Positions 1 to 11,291 of a DNA stretch of 64,000 bases are shown piece after piece. Under the pieces are notes generated by a model, which was not told the origin of the DNA, searched no databases, and saw nothing but the letters and a program-made list of their open reading frames with translations. The first letter of the stretch is position 1. Each line of letters opens with the position of its first letter. Origin of the DNA: Spirochaetaceae bacterium (GTDB lineage: Bacteria > Spirochaetota > Leptospiria > Leptospirales > Leptonemataceae); the NCBI GenBank assembly GCA_002729885.1, contig PBUB01000009.1, forward strand, positions 62,001-126,000. Reading direction: 5' to 3'. Position numbers and translations under genes: made by a program.

Positions 1-259
1 CATCGTATTTGGTTGAGCAGAACTGCTGGATCTCTTCTTCAGAACCAGGCTCCTGGCCCATAAACTGGTTGCAGGGGAAGCCAAGGATGCGAAAGCCTCG
101 ATCTTTGTACTTTCGATATAGCTCTTCCAGATCTTTATACTGTGGAGTAAGACCGCACTTGCTGGCCACGTTTACCACCATCACTAGATTTCCTTCATAA
201 TCCTTAAGCGATCTTTCATCGCCCTGAATCGTACTGGCTTTGATTTCATGAAGAGACAT
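1..259 (-). CDS. Glutathione peroxidase (3' end cut by window)
   Basis: Thiol peroxidase of the glutathione peroxidase family, which reduces hydrogen and lipid peroxides with glutathione or thioredoxin. The first 86 codons are present. They show the active-site block NVASKCGLTPQY, with Cys rather than selenocysteine as peroxidatic residue, followed by LGFPCNQFMGQEPG, the second conserved family block that carries a Cys in thioredoxin-using members. The start is the ATG complementary to 257-259, opening MSLHEIKAS. The C-terminal half, with the conserved Trp and Asn, lies outside the window. It is transcribed away from argS with about 300 bp between them. Confidence 0.93.
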   Translation of the reverse strand, partial: MSLHEIKASTIQGDERSLKDYEGNLVMVVNVASKCGLTPQYKDLEELYRKYKDRGFRILGFPCNQFMGQEPGSEEEIQQFCSTKYD

Positions 260-566
260 ACTTACTCCCTGGTCTTTAAGATTTGCGGTCCTGAACAGGC
301 CCGCTGTCTTGTAGAATAGCAATGGATGACTCCAGGGGCCAGTCCATTCTACCTTCCTTTCTATTGGGCCAGGCAGACCACAATGATTCCTCGGTTCCGG
401 TCATCCAGCCATGGCGTGGGTCCAGTTCTCGACGTATACTGGCCATCCGCCATTATCCTGCCAGATGAACCATGTGAAATCTGTTCGAGGTCCATGGCCG
501 CTCAACACCGGGGAGACCGGATCATCATTCTCTAGTCTCGGGGGCTCTACTTTTCCGGGTGCTAGT
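260..566. other. Intergenic stretch with only very short open frames
   Basis: These 307 bp separate the end of argS from the glutathione peroxidase start. On the minus strand a 44-codon frame (495 down to 361, beginning MDLEQISHGSSGR, ending IIVVCLAQ) overlaps in another frame a Trp-rich open stretch without ATG (roughly 555 to 400, containing FTWFIWQDNGGWP). Neither has a convincing ribosome-binding site. They could be remnants of a decayed small gene. No terminator hairpin with a T run was seen. Confidence 0.3.
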
Positions 567-2501
567 TCAGTCTCGAGTCATTCTTTCCGGGGCTTTCATT
601 CCCAGCAGATTCAATCCATTGCGAATGCAGAGCGCCACAGATTCCAGGATTCCCAGAAGCACTCGGGCTTCTTCCGGGCTCCGAGTCAGTACTTTGTTTT
701 CTGGAACGCCGTAGAATCTAGAAAGTGCCTGGGCCAGTTGATACAGTGTCTGTACCAGTCGATGTGGTTCAAAGGACTCCGCGGCATCCCGCACTTCCTC
801 CGGAAATCGAATAGCAAGCCACACCAATCTTCTGCGCTCTGCAGCAGATATACTATCCAGTTGAGAAGCCAGCGCATCCGGGAGATGGTCTTGAATATCG
901 CTGGAATCAGATTTGCTGGAACCTTCAATCAGACTCTGCAGCAGTTCGGACTCACTTTTGATAATTCCTTCCTCTTCGCATCGGCGAAAGATTGAGCGAA
1001 CCCGGGCATGAGCATATCCAACATAGTAATATGGGTTCTTATCCGAAGTATCTTTCGCCTCTTCCAGATCAAAATCCAGATGGGATTCAAATGAACGCAT
1101 TACAAAGAAGTATCGCACCACATCCAGCGGGATCTCTTCAATAAGCTCTTTAAGGGTTACGAATTGTCCTGTCCGTTTGCTCATCACAACGGGCTCTCCG
1201 TTGGACAGCAGATTTACCTGTTGGGCGATCAATACTTTGAACTGATTTTCCGGAAAGCCCAGAGCTTTCATGGCACCCTTCAGTCGCGCGATGTAGCCAT
1301 GATGGTCCGGCCCCCAGATATCTATTATCTCTTTATGGCCGCGGTCCACCTTGCTTTTGTGATAGGCGATGTCTGCCAGAAGATAGGTAGGTCTTCCATC
1401 ATCTCGTACTACAACTCGGTCTTTGTCATCTCCAAATTCAGTGGAGCGAAATAGCTTCTTCCCGTCTTCTTCGAAGATATAATCCTGCAGATGATCCAGT
1501 GCCTTGAGTACTTCACCGGATTCATGAAGGCTTCTTTCTGAAAAGAAGCGATCGAATTCAACACGAAATCCTTTAAGATCTTCTTCATGAGTGGAACGTA
1601 GATATTCGGTCACGGCTTTTCCCAGGGTATCTGCATAATCCAGGGCGCCGGCTTTCTGTAGAATTGAAATGGAATCCGGCTGGCTGGAATGATCTTCGCC
1701 TGCCAGTTCTAGTAGCTTCGTCGCGATCTGATTATCCAGCGCCAGATCCGGCTCCTTCTCGATTAGCTGATTGAGCACATCTACCAGATACTGTCCGTGG
1801 TAACCCTGATCTGGAAAAGGCAGTCCCGGTGCACTTGCATACACCGGTCCATCCGGACCTTTGCTGGAAAACTGGATAGCGGCGCCACGGGCCTCCAGCA
1901 GACGAAGCACGCAGCTGATCCCCAGGAGAAACACCTGGTTTCCGTAATCGTTTACATAATACTCCCTGAATACCTGGTGACCGGCGGCTTCCAGGAGATT
2001 GCAGCAACTGTCTCCCAGCGCAGCCGCCCGAGCAGAAACGACATTTAGAGGTCCGGTGGGATTGGCAGAAACAAATTCAAAGATAATGTTTCTTATGCTA
2101 TCTGGCTGGCTGCTGCCGTAATTCTTGCCTGCATGCAGGATCTGCCCCAGAAGTATCATTAATAGTGGGTTCGAAAGAGTGACATTAATGAATCCAGGTC
2201 CTGCTATTGATATGTCAGAGAAACACTGCTCACCGTTAATGCGAATCTTGTGACCGGAAGCACCGCCGGTTTCCAGCTCAATGGACGCTGACTTGAGCTT
2301 TTCGATGACCTGTTCTGCCAGCTGTCGGGGGTTCTTGATCTCACATGCTTCTCGAACCCTCTGATCCAGGGCAGATGTGCATGCGTAATCGCCGAACTTC
2401 TCTTCTCTCGCGTACTCTATCCTGGCCTGCAGGGGGGCTCCGGCAATGTCTGACAGTGATTGGGAGAAAAGGTCCGAAACCAGATCCTTCAGAAGCTTCA
2501 T
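567..2501 (-). CDS. argS: Arginyl-tRNA synthetase
   Basis: Charges tRNA-Arg with arginine in the cytoplasm (class I aminoacyl-tRNA synthetase, 644 aa, long for the family's usual 550-600). The N-terminal additional domain is followed by the catalytic region starting FVSANPTGPLNVVSARAAALGD, the KMSKS-equivalent MSKRTGQFVTL around residue 410, and a C-terminal DALR-type anticodon-binding domain. Unusually, the HIGH signature, normally HVGH after NPTGPL, reads NVVS here. The gene lies 30 bp downstream of recO on the same strand, so the two are probably one transcript. Identity is firm; the effect of the altered HIGH motif is not known from sequence. Confidence 0.95.
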   Translation of the reverse strand: MKLLKDLVSDLFSQSLSDIAGAPLQARIEYAREEKFGDYACTSALDQRVREACEIKNPRQLAEQVIEKLKSASIELETGGASGHKIRINGEQCFSDISIAGPGFINVTLSNPLLMILLGQILHAGKNYGSSQPDSIRNIIFEFVSANPTGPLNVVSARAAALGDSCCNLLEAAGHQVFREYYVNDYGNQVFLLGISCVLRLLEARGAAIQFSSKGPDGPVYASAPGLPFPDQGYHGQYLVDVLNQLIEKEPDLALDNQIATKLLELAGEDHSSQPDSISILQKAGALDYADTLGKAVTEYLRSTHEEDLKGFRVEFDRFFSERSLHESGEVLKALDHLQDYIFEEDGKKLFRSTEFGDDKDRVVVRDDGRPTYLLADIAYHKSKVDRGHKEIIDIWGPDHHGYIARLKGAMKALGFPENQFKVLIAQQVNLLSNGEPVVMSKRTGQFVTLKELIEEIPLDVVRYFFVMRSFESHLDFDLEEAKDTSDKNPYYYVGYAHARVRSIFRRCEEEGIIKSESELLQSLIEGSSKSDSSDIQDHLPDALASQLDSISAAERRRLVWLAIRFPEEVRDAAESFEPHRLVQTLYQLAQALSRFYGVPENKVLTRSPEEARVLLGILESVALCIRNGLNLLGMKAPERMTRD

Positions 2502-2531
2502 GAAGCCAGGATTATGAGTCCGAATCTGGCT

Positions 2532-3320
2532 TCAATCGGAATCGGCAAATCTTAATTCCTTTAGAGGTCCCAGGAAATGCTGAATGGAGCGAATCAAGAG
2601 GGAGGGCGTATTGCCGGGCCCGGTAATCGTAGGAAAGGTTGTTAACGATTTTTCAAAACTACTGAATCTCATCCTTGCTGCTGCATAAATCCACACAGCG
2701 TGCAAAGTCTGGGCTCTTGCAGCCAGTTGACCTTCTTTCAATGCACAGCCTTCACAGAGAAAGTCCAGTTCCGGTTCATTCCAGTAGGAAGACTCCCAGA
2801 GTTGAGGCGGCCATTGTTCGCTATCCCATAGCGACTTTCCACAGCCGGAGCATTGATGCACTTCTCCCAGCATCCCCTGAAGCTTCTGGATTCGCACAAT
2901 CATAAATCCCAGCAGGTTCTGGAACCATTGCGCATCCTCGGAATCGCGGTCCGCTTCCAGGGTTTCAAGGGCACCGGAACAGAGTCCAAACAATCCGCTG
3001 AGTGACGGTTCTGCAGATGCCTGGACCAGGGCCAGGATGGCGGCCAATCTCTGCAGGTCCAGATATCGTCCCTGGATTTTGATCTCCTTTTGCAGGGAAA
3101 GTTCCTTGATGCTGAAGATGTTTTCGTTCGCCTTTCGATAGAATACAGTCTGGACCATATTTCCGGGCTGAATACTTAGCTGGCTTCTTCTCTGACTGGC
3201 CTGAATTCCGTGGTATTTAAGCGCCAGCATCTCATCGTCTCGGGTCAGAATGTGCAGTATTCGATCCGCTTCGCCGAACTTGCGACTTCTAAGTATTATT
3301 CCTGTCCTGGTTTCCAGCAT
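2532..3320 (-). CDS. recO: DNA repair protein RecO
   Basis: RecO loads RecA onto SSB-coated single-stranded DNA in the RecFOR recombination-repair pathway. The 262-residue protein has the family N-terminus (MLETRTGIILRSRKFGEADRILHILT, an OB-fold) and a helical C-terminal half with a four-cysteine zinc site: CSGC near residue 157 and CEGC near residue 188, separated by an aromatic-rich loop. Length is typical. It precedes argS by 30 bp and is likely co-transcribed with it. No unusual feature beyond the intact zinc site, which some RecO lineages lack. Confidence 0.9.
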   Translation of the reverse strand: MLETRTGIILRSRKFGEADRILHILTRDDEMLALKYHGIQASQRRSQLSIQPGNMVQTVFYRKANENIFSIKELSLQKEIKIQGRYLDLQRLAAILALVQASAEPSLSGLFGLCSGALETLEADRDSEDAQWFQNLLGFMIVRIQKLQGMLGEVHQCSGCGKSLWDSEQWPPQLWESSYWNEPELDFLCEGCALKEGQLAARAQTLHAVWIYAAARMRFSSFEKSLTTFPTITGPGNTPSLLIRSIQHFLGPLKELRFADSD

Positions 3321-3537
3321 AGTGATTCAATTAACGGTGATGCTCCAGATGTCCCATGACGGGGGCGAGCTAGCAACCACGATGGCTACCGTGTTCAACA
3401 AGGTCAGGAAATTCAATCTCATAAAAGTTGCAAGCAGGCAATGCGAAGCCAGAGAATCTGTGAGCAAAGGGGCGGGCCGTTAATGTCGCTTCAAAAAAAA
3501 GGAGCCAGCAGGTATTTCGCAGGACCATGGCAATTTC

Positions 3538-4887
3538 TCAGAGGGCATACTCTTTGATTTTTCTATACAGGGTTCGTTCTGAAATCCCCAGGGCTTTCGC
3601 TGTCTGCTCTCGATTGCCACCAAAGTGAGCCAGGTTCTTTTCTATAATTGCTTTTTCGTACTCTTCCATGGAAATACCGGGCTTGATCTCATCGCTCATA
3701 TCCTTCTTTCCCGGAGTGCGGCTCAGGTTGCCGGGCAGATCCTTCAGTTCCAGGATATCCTCCGTAGCCATCACTACCATTCCTTCCAGAACGTTGCGAA
3801 ATTGTCGAATATTGCCGGGCCAGTCGTATTGCTGAAAGAAATCCAGTAATTCCGGCGAAAGCCCGGTTACGGACTTCATATACTTCTCGTTGAACTCTGT
3901 GACGAAGAAATTGAACAGCAGTGGAATATCCTCTTTTCTCTTTCGTAGGGGAGGCAATTCAAGGCGGATGACAGCCAGTCGATAATAGAGGTCTTCTCTA
4001 AACTCCCCGGAATCCACCTGGTCCAGCAAATCACGGTTCGTGGCTGCAATGATGCGAACATCGATGGGAACTGCTCTTGTGGATCCCACGCGCATCACTT
4101 CTCTTTCTTCAATCACACGAAGCAATCGAACCTGGCTTTCCAGATCCATTTCTCCAATTTCATCCAGGAAGATTGTTCCTCCCTGAGCCGCTTCGAAAAG
4201 CCCCGTGCGATCCCGATCCGCTCCCGTAAAGGCTCCCTTTACTACTCCAAATAGCTCGGATTCCAGAATGGACTTGGTAAGTGCTCCGCAGTTTACTTTT
4301 ACAAAGGAGCGATCCTTTCTTTTCGAGTTCTCATGCAATAGATTCGCAAGCTTTTCTTTACCGGTGCCGCTTTCGCCTTCCAGTAGCACCGTTACATCGG
4401 TGGGGGCTACCTGGTTCACTCGCTCCAGAACGCTTTTCAGAGCAGGTGCGTTCCCGATGACACTGGAAGTGGAGAAAGTGTCTGCCAGTCTTGCTCGAAG
4501 CCTGCGGTTTTCTTCTTTAAGGCTTACAGTCTCAAGCAGTGACTCCACTTTCTTTCGAAGAAGTGTAAGATCCACAGGTTTGGTAAGAAAGTCGTTGGCA
4601 CCGGATTTTATGGCTTCCACCGCAGTCTCGATTGTGGGCTGAGCGGTAAGCAAAAGGAAGGCAGTATCTGCGGTCTGTCTCAATTCTTTGAGTAGATTTA
4701 GACCGGTATCATCCGGAAGAAATAGATCGCTGATTACCAGGGAAAAGGACTCGCTTTCCAGCATCCTTCGGGCATCTCCGATGGAGGCCACAGCAATAAC
4801 GGAAAGGTCTTCGGACAAAGACGACAGGTATTCCTCCAGAGCGGATCGCTGAGCCTGGTCATCTTCAATTAGTAGTACCCGAATCAT
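3538..4887 (-). CDS. Sigma-54-dependent response regulator (NtrC family)
   Basis: Receiver plus AAA+ plus Fis-type helix-turn-helix activator that drives sigma-54 promoters when phosphorylated. The receiver starts MIRVLLIEDDQAQR, with the phospho-Asp in VISDLFLPDDTG. The AAA+ domain has Walker A GESGTGKE, the sigma-54-contacting GAFTGA loop (within GVVKGAFTGAD) and Walker B GTIFLDEIGEM. The C-terminal helix-turn-helix reads NREQTAKALGISERTLYRK. An in-frame upstream extension to 4986 overlaps the kinase gene; the ATG at 4887 is preferred because it opens exactly at the receiver. It lies 13 bp after the kinase stop, so it is its cognate partner. Confidence 0.93.
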   Translation of the reverse strand: MIRVLLIEDDQAQRSALEEYLSSLSEDLSVIAVASIGDARRMLESESFSLVISDLFLPDDTGLNLLKELRQTADTAFLLLTAQPTIETAVEAIKSGANDFLTKPVDLTLLRKKVESLLETVSLKEENRRLRARLADTFSTSSVIGNAPALKSVLERVNQVAPTDVTVLLEGESGTGKEKLANLLHENSKRKDRSFVKVNCGALTKSILESELFGVVKGAFTGADRDRTGLFEAAQGGTIFLDEIGEMDLESQVRLLRVIEEREVMRVGSTRAVPIDVRIIAATNRDLLDQVDSGEFREDLYYRLAVIRLELPPLRKRKEDIPLLFNFFVTEFNEKYMKSVTGLSPELLDFFQQYDWPGNIRQFRNVLEGMVVMATEDILELKDLPGNLSRTPGKKDMSDEIKPGISMEEYEKAIIEKNLAHFGGNREQTAKALGISERTLYRKIKEYAL

Positions 4888-4900
4888 TCTGTAGTCAGTG

Positions 4901-5671
4901 CTATTCGTTTTCTGAATCCTGCAATGCTGTTTTTCCACCGAAGTAGATGGTAAATGCAGTGCCCTGTCTGGGATCGGAAGAAACATCGATCCATCCGCCC
5001 ATTTCGGTGATCATCTTTTTAACCAGCGCCAGGCCCAGGCCGCTGCCATCTTCCCTGGTGGTAAAGAAAGGTTCGAAAATCTTATTCTGGTCTTCAATGG
5101 AAATACCGGGGCCATTGTCTTCAATTCGAATGAAGTTCTGTTCATTTTCCTGACCTGTGCTTATGCGGACCTCGCGCTCACCGGAGGGCCGTTCCGACTT
5201 CTGCAGTGCCTGCACCGCATTCAAGATTAGATTAATCACCATTTGCTTGATAAAGCCTGCATGGATTTCTGCGCCGGAACGAAGTTCCCCTGGCTCAAAG
5301 CTGATCTGTGTGCCAGCTTTGCGCGCCTGCGGCTCCATCAATCGAATCACTGCAGAAAGAATGTTATTCAAATCCTCGCTGGTGGTGCGCACGGTACGCT
5401 CCGAGCGAATCAGATGAATAAAATCCTGGAGCACTTCGTTTAGTGAAAGCACTTCCTTTTTTATGATATCTACCCGACTCTTGAGCTTTTGCTGAAGATC
5501 TTCATCGCTCACTTCCAGGAGGGAAGCTTCCAGCATCTGCAGATGCAAATGAATGGCGGCCAGTGGATTCTTGATCTCGTGGACAATACCGGCCGCGAGA
5601 GCCGGCATCTGGAACGAGGGAATTTCGCTGGAAATTCGTGTTAATTCCTGTGTACTCTGTGTATCTACCAT
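4901..5671 (-). CDS. NtrB-like sensor histidine kinase, no membrane segment
   Basis: Cytoplasmic two-component kinase of 256 aa. The H-box GIVHEIKNPLAAI is near residue 30, the N-box NLILNAVQAL near 145, the G1 box EDNGPGIS near 185 and the G2 box GSGLGLALVKK near 215. There is no transmembrane segment or PAS domain, so its input must come from a partner protein. The VWA-protein stop codon ends two bases upstream of its ATG and the response regulator follows 13 bp downstream, making a tightly packed three-gene operon. Kinase identity is firm; the signal is unknown. Confidence 0.93.
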   Translation of the reverse strand: MVDTQSTQELTRISSEIPSFQMPALAAGIVHEIKNPLAAIHLHLQMLEASLLEVSDEDLQQKLKSRVDIIKKEVLSLNEVLQDFIHLIRSERTVRTTSEDLNNILSAVIRLMEPQARKAGTQISFEPGELRSGAEIHAGFIKQMVINLILNAVQALQKSERPSGEREVRISTGQENEQNFIRIEDNGPGISIEDQNKIFEPFFTTREDGSGLGLALVKKMITEMGGWIDVSSDPRQGTAFTIYFGGKTALQDSENE

Positions 5672-5672
5672 G

Positions 5673-7331
5673 TTATCTGGAGTCCACCACCTCCACCAGG
5701 AAAAACCAAATGTCCTGCTTTTTCAAGAGTTTCTCGGATTGAAGCTGGTGGTATCTTTGAATGAACAAAGAAGGGACGTCAGCGGCACTTCGAATAAATA
5801 TTAGCGAAGGGTTGTTTTCCAGTCCCAGAGAACCCTGTCTTAGCTGAAGGCCCAGATACACTGTATTTCCGGATTGTCGAGCCCTATTCAGTTCCTGTGC
5901 AACAGAACGGCTCTCACACTGTATCCAGAATGCAGTGGATTGATTCTTTACCAGGAATCGGTAGGGGGCGCCGCTGGAAGAAGACATCAAGGATTCCAGA
6001 CCGGACTCCAGACTGCTCACCAGGTCCCCGGTTCCAATCAACCTGAGGTTCTTCTGTTTCGCGTAGGAACGGATCACCGATGGCAGAGTTAGATTCTCAT
6101 CCCGCAGGTTTACGGTGGCCACGGGCTCCAGCGAGTCCGGGGACAATCGCCCGGTACGTAGTGCGTCCGAAATATCTCGTCGCGATATGTAGAATCGATC
6201 CCCTTTCTGAACAAACAATAATGAGAATCCTTCTACGAATCCTGCCCGCATTCCATAGTAAATATCTGGCTGATTCAGCTTTAGAGAGCGATTCAGTCGA
6301 GCGAACAGTTGTCGGCTGGACATGGGCAGTCCCGGGGAATTGAGTAGAACAGGTTTCCATCCAGAGGCGGTGAGGTTTCGAACAGAGCTTTCGAATGAAG
6401 CGCTGGATTGGCCGGAAGCGTCGGTCAGAATAATAATTCTGCGATCCGAGGCCGGAAGCTTCTTCAATTCCTGAAATGACCGGGAAATCTGATTCAGGGA
6501 TACTTCACCTCCATTTGCGCTGGCTTCCAGAATAGATAACACTTCTTTCAAGTTCCGGCTGGGAGGAATCATTCGGTTTCCGTTCTCCGATACCAGTAGA
6601 AGTCCCAGGCTTAGCTTTCCCTGGAGCTCTACAATTAGAGATCGCAGTGCCCTGGCCATCTCAAGCTTCGTTCCGGCCATGGAGCCGGATTGATCCAGGA
6701 CAATAATCCATTCTTCGCTCTTCGTGGACCATCCAGGTAGGGATCGATTGGGAAGAGTCAGGGAGCTTGCGCGAATGGATTTTACCATCAGAGACTGCAG
6801 ATCATTTAATGGGCCATAGGCAACGCCGGAATCCAGGGTCCGACCTGTGTTGCAGGATTTCAATTCCATGCTGATTCGCACAGAGGAAGTGCCAGAAAAA
6901 GATGCTTCGCCGGTAAGGACATGGGTCCCTCTGGTATAGGCACAGTAATCGGTTCCCGGCATTGCACCTTTCGCCGTCGTACCCGGGGGCAGAGCCCGAT
7001 TCAATCGCTCCATGGAATCCAGGGGATAGTCTTTATGAAGTCCAAACAGAAATCCGGTAGCCTGTTGCATCTCCGTGGGCAGTGATTGCGGTGAAAAATA
7101 CTGCTGCGGTACCTGACCGGAGATTCGAAAAGGAAGTATGGAGACCTGAAAGTCCCTTGCCTGGAGCAAGGAGGGCATCAGCAGCATGCCAGTACAGAGA
7201 ACTGCACTGCAGAATCCCCGGAGCCCGGATGCAGCTCTGGTATGCTTCCCGTGACCTGTCCTAAAAGGATTGGAACGCAGAAGGTACTGTGATGATTTGG
7301 ACATAATTCTAAGCAGTCTGAGAGAATTCAT
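5673..7331 (-). CDS. Secreted von Willebrand factor A domain protein
   Basis: Predicted exported protein of about 550 aa with a hydrophobic signal segment (FCSAVLCTGMLLMPSLLQA) before DFQVSILPFRI. A VWA domain follows, beginning EWIIVLDQSGSMAGTKLEMARAL, with an intact MIDAS DxSxS motif and the later IIILTDASGQ strand. The C-terminal third is unassigned. It is the first gene of an operon with an NtrB-like kinase and a sigma-54 regulator, so it may sense or report an envelope state to them (inference). The ATG at 7331 has an AAGG upstream; the ATG at 7304 is an alternative. The 7331 start shares the CATG tetranucleotide with the opposite-strand gene. Confidence 0.75.
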   Translation of the reverse strand: MNSLRLLRIMSKSSQYLLRSNPFRTGHGKHTRAASGLRGFCSAVLCTGMLLMPSLLQARDFQVSILPFRISGQVPQQYFSPQSLPTEMQQATGFLFGLHKDYPLDSMERLNRALPPGTTAKGAMPGTDYCAYTRGTHVLTGEASFSGTSSVRISMELKSCNTGRTLDSGVAYGPLNDLQSLMVKSIRASSLTLPNRSLPGWSTKSEEWIIVLDQSGSMAGTKLEMARALRSLIVELQGKLSLGLLLVSENGNRMIPPSRNLKEVLSILEASANGGEVSLNQISRSFQELKKLPASDRRIIILTDASGQSSASFESSVRNLTASGWKPVLLNSPGLPMSSRQLFARLNRSLKLNQPDIYYGMRAGFVEGFSLLFVQKGDRFYISRRDISDALRTGRLSPDSLEPVATVNLRDENLTLPSVIRSYAKQKNLRLIGTGDLVSSLESGLESLMSSSSGAPYRFLVKNQSTAFWIQCESRSVAQELNRARQSGNTVYLGLQLRQGSLGLENNPSLIFIRSAADVPSLFIQRYHQLQSEKLLKKQDIWFFLVEVVDSR

Positions 7332-7782
7332 GGGCCTTAAGTCTTCTATCGGTAGGATTCTGGCATTGCCTGGTGCCTTTCTATTCCTGCAATGTCTGGG
7401 AATGCCGGACATACCGGAGAATCATTACATCAAGGATTACTATTTCACAGGATTTTCCGTGCAGATCCTGGGAAAAGCAAGCATTCCTCCGTCCATTGTT
7501 ACCCGGGAATATGATGGAGAATCTCGCCGAGAATTTGTCAATTTTGACGAACGTTTGGAGATGTGTAAGGAAAAAGCCGTTCTGCAGGCGGATTCAAAAT
7601 GGCTCAGCATCACCGAGGATGATCCAAACACCCAGTTTGAATGGCTCCGTCGACTAGACCTGGGGGCCAAAGGGCGCTGGTCCGGCTGCCTGGAAGATGC
7701 TGAAACCCGCTATATGCTTTTTGACTATCCAGGCACCTGCATTGTGGTGCGTCAGTACCCCTGTGATCCGGCCTACTACTAG
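7330..7782 (+). CDS. Short lipoprotein of unknown function
   Basis: Predicted 150-residue lipoprotein, function not recognised. From the ATG at 7330 it opens MGLKSSIGRILALPGAFLFLQC, a signal peptide ending in a spirochaete-style lipobox (FLQC). Four further Cys (MCKEKA, WSGCLED, GTCIVV and PCDPAY) suggest disulfides after export. GAGAG lies five bases before the ATG. An in-frame GTG or ATG further upstream would add 20 charged residues before the signal and is disfavoured. It is divergent from the VWA operon; their start codons overlap. Confidence 0.7.
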   Translation: MGLKSSIGRILALPGAFLFLQCLGMPDIPENHYIKDYYFTGFSVQILGKASIPPSIVTREYDGESRREFVNFDERLEMCKEKAVLQADSKWLSITEDDPNTQFEWLRRLDLGAKGRWSGCLEDAETRYMLFDYPGTCIVVRQYPCDPAYY

Positions 7783-7902
7783 ACTGTAGCCTCCTCACTT
7801 CTACCCATCGATTCAAAATAGAGCACCGGTTATTTATCTGGCTGGATCCGGTTTTACTCATTTTGTCCTTGCCTCATTTTCAGGAAGCCTTCTAATTTCG
7901 CC

Positions 7903-9000
7903 ATGCGGAATCGGTTCTGGAAAACGGGCATAATGTCCCTGGTGATTCTAATCTTGCTGGGCCAGCCCATCCAGCTTCATTCCGGACCGGTCATGAATGT
8001 CGGTCCTTCAGATATGGTGTTTCAGCCCACCGATGAAGAGGGCTATATGCAGGCCTGGAACGTTAATTTCCGGGGAAATGGGATGTTGATCTATATTACG
8101 TTTGTGATCAGCAACCTGGGGCCCAAAAGCCTGAACAATGGTGTTTCCATTCTTATTGTGCAGCAGGGCAAGGTCCGGGTCTGGACGAAGGAATATGATT
8201 ATCAAAGCCTGGAAGCCCAGAAAGGTCAGTTCGGTCATAAATCGTATATGAACTGGCTAAGATACGAAAACGGGAAATACTTCATCGAAATAGATCAGGG
8301 CGATAAAAGCACACCTGTTATTAAACTTCAGCTTTCTCCTTACGGCCCTGGCCTGGGACTTTCCGATGGAAAGATCAATGTCTCCGGAGGAGGGTACATT
8401 CGCTTTGATGTACCAGTGGTTAGTTCGGCAGCCACCGGCCATATTATTCTGGACAATGAAAGAACGGAACTAAAGGGCATCGGAGGTATGGAATATCTGC
8501 ATGGGAATCGCCCGGTGCATCAATTCGCAAAGCGATTCCATCTAATTCGCTCATATCACCAGGGAAATGGATTCTTCGTAGGTGGATTCTACGGAACCGA
8601 CGATAGCGGATACAGTTCACTCATTCATGCAAAAGTGATGAAAGGTGGTAAGCTGCTGGACTCCGGCATTGTAAAGAAGGTCGAAAATCTAAAAGAAAGC
8701 CAGAATGCCTTTTCGGGTTATACCATACCTCAGAAAACTCTGTATCGCATGAATCGATGCGCCGTTATGGAAAGTCAGAACTACTACAGCGGCGGTTACT
8801 ATGTTCTGGGTAACATTTCTTTATTGCTCAGAGCAGTACTGAGGGTATTTTTCGCCAAGCCCTATGTACTTCATTACAATACCACTGTATCTGCCTGGTG
8901 CGATGATGGAGATGCAACAAAGAGCATTGCAGAGCTGGAAAAGAAAAAGCCCACAGCAACGTTTCCCTCAGAAAGTACTTTCTATTTGATCAATCCATAG
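7903..9000 (+). CDS. Secreted beta-rich protein, possibly Svf1/AttH lipocalin-like
   Basis: Predicted exported protein of 365 aa with an N-terminal signal (MRNRFWKTGIMSLVILILLG). The mature part is rich in Gly, Tyr and beta-type sequence. The segment from residue 190 (GMEYLHGNRPVHQFAKR, then GFFVGGFYGTDDSGY) resembles the two-lobed lipocalin-like fold of the Svf1, AttH and CrtC families, which bind or modify hydrophobic ligands. That resemblance is a recollection of pattern, not a search result. Reads alone downstream of the short lipoprotein with 120 bp between. Confidence 0.6.
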   Translation: MRNRFWKTGIMSLVILILLGQPIQLHSGPVMNVGPSDMVFQPTDEEGYMQAWNVNFRGNGMLIYITFVISNLGPKSLNNGVSILIVQQGKVRVWTKEYDYQSLEAQKGQFGHKSYMNWLRYENGKYFIEIDQGDKSTPVIKLQLSPYGPGLGLSDGKINVSGGGYIRFDVPVVSSAATGHIILDNERTELKGIGGMEYLHGNRPVHQFAKRFHLIRSYHQGNGFFVGGFYGTDDSGYSSLIHAKVMKGGKLLDSGIVKKVENLKESQNAFSGYTIPQKTLYRMNRCAVMESQNYYSGGYYVLGNISLLLRAVLRVFFAKPYVLHYNTTVSAWCDDGDATKSIAELEKKKPTATFPSESTFYLINP

Positions 9001-9122
9001 AGAGTCCAACCCGGGGCGCTTGAAATGCGGCCGCGATAGGTCAGGCCAGTGAGATCCACTGAGCCCACTGAGACCCATCCCCCGGGCTCGATTTCGGGCC
9101 CAGGGAAGGTCTCTTGTATGCC

Positions 9123-11123
<2,001 letters not shown>

Positions 11124-11291
11124 CTACCTGCCATTCTAGAGTGGATGCTACTTTGCTGTGTTATTTTCAGATTCGTTTTTCGCACCGCCATCCGGATTTC
11201 ACGGGCACTACCCGACAAATTGTGCGAACATCGAAACTGTGAATCGATGGTGTAGAATCCTGGATACTTGATAATCGGTATTGGACGTCTC

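Noticed and set aside
411-995. 194-codon plus-strand frame
   Set aside because: Antisense of the argS 3' end; composition is not protein-like.
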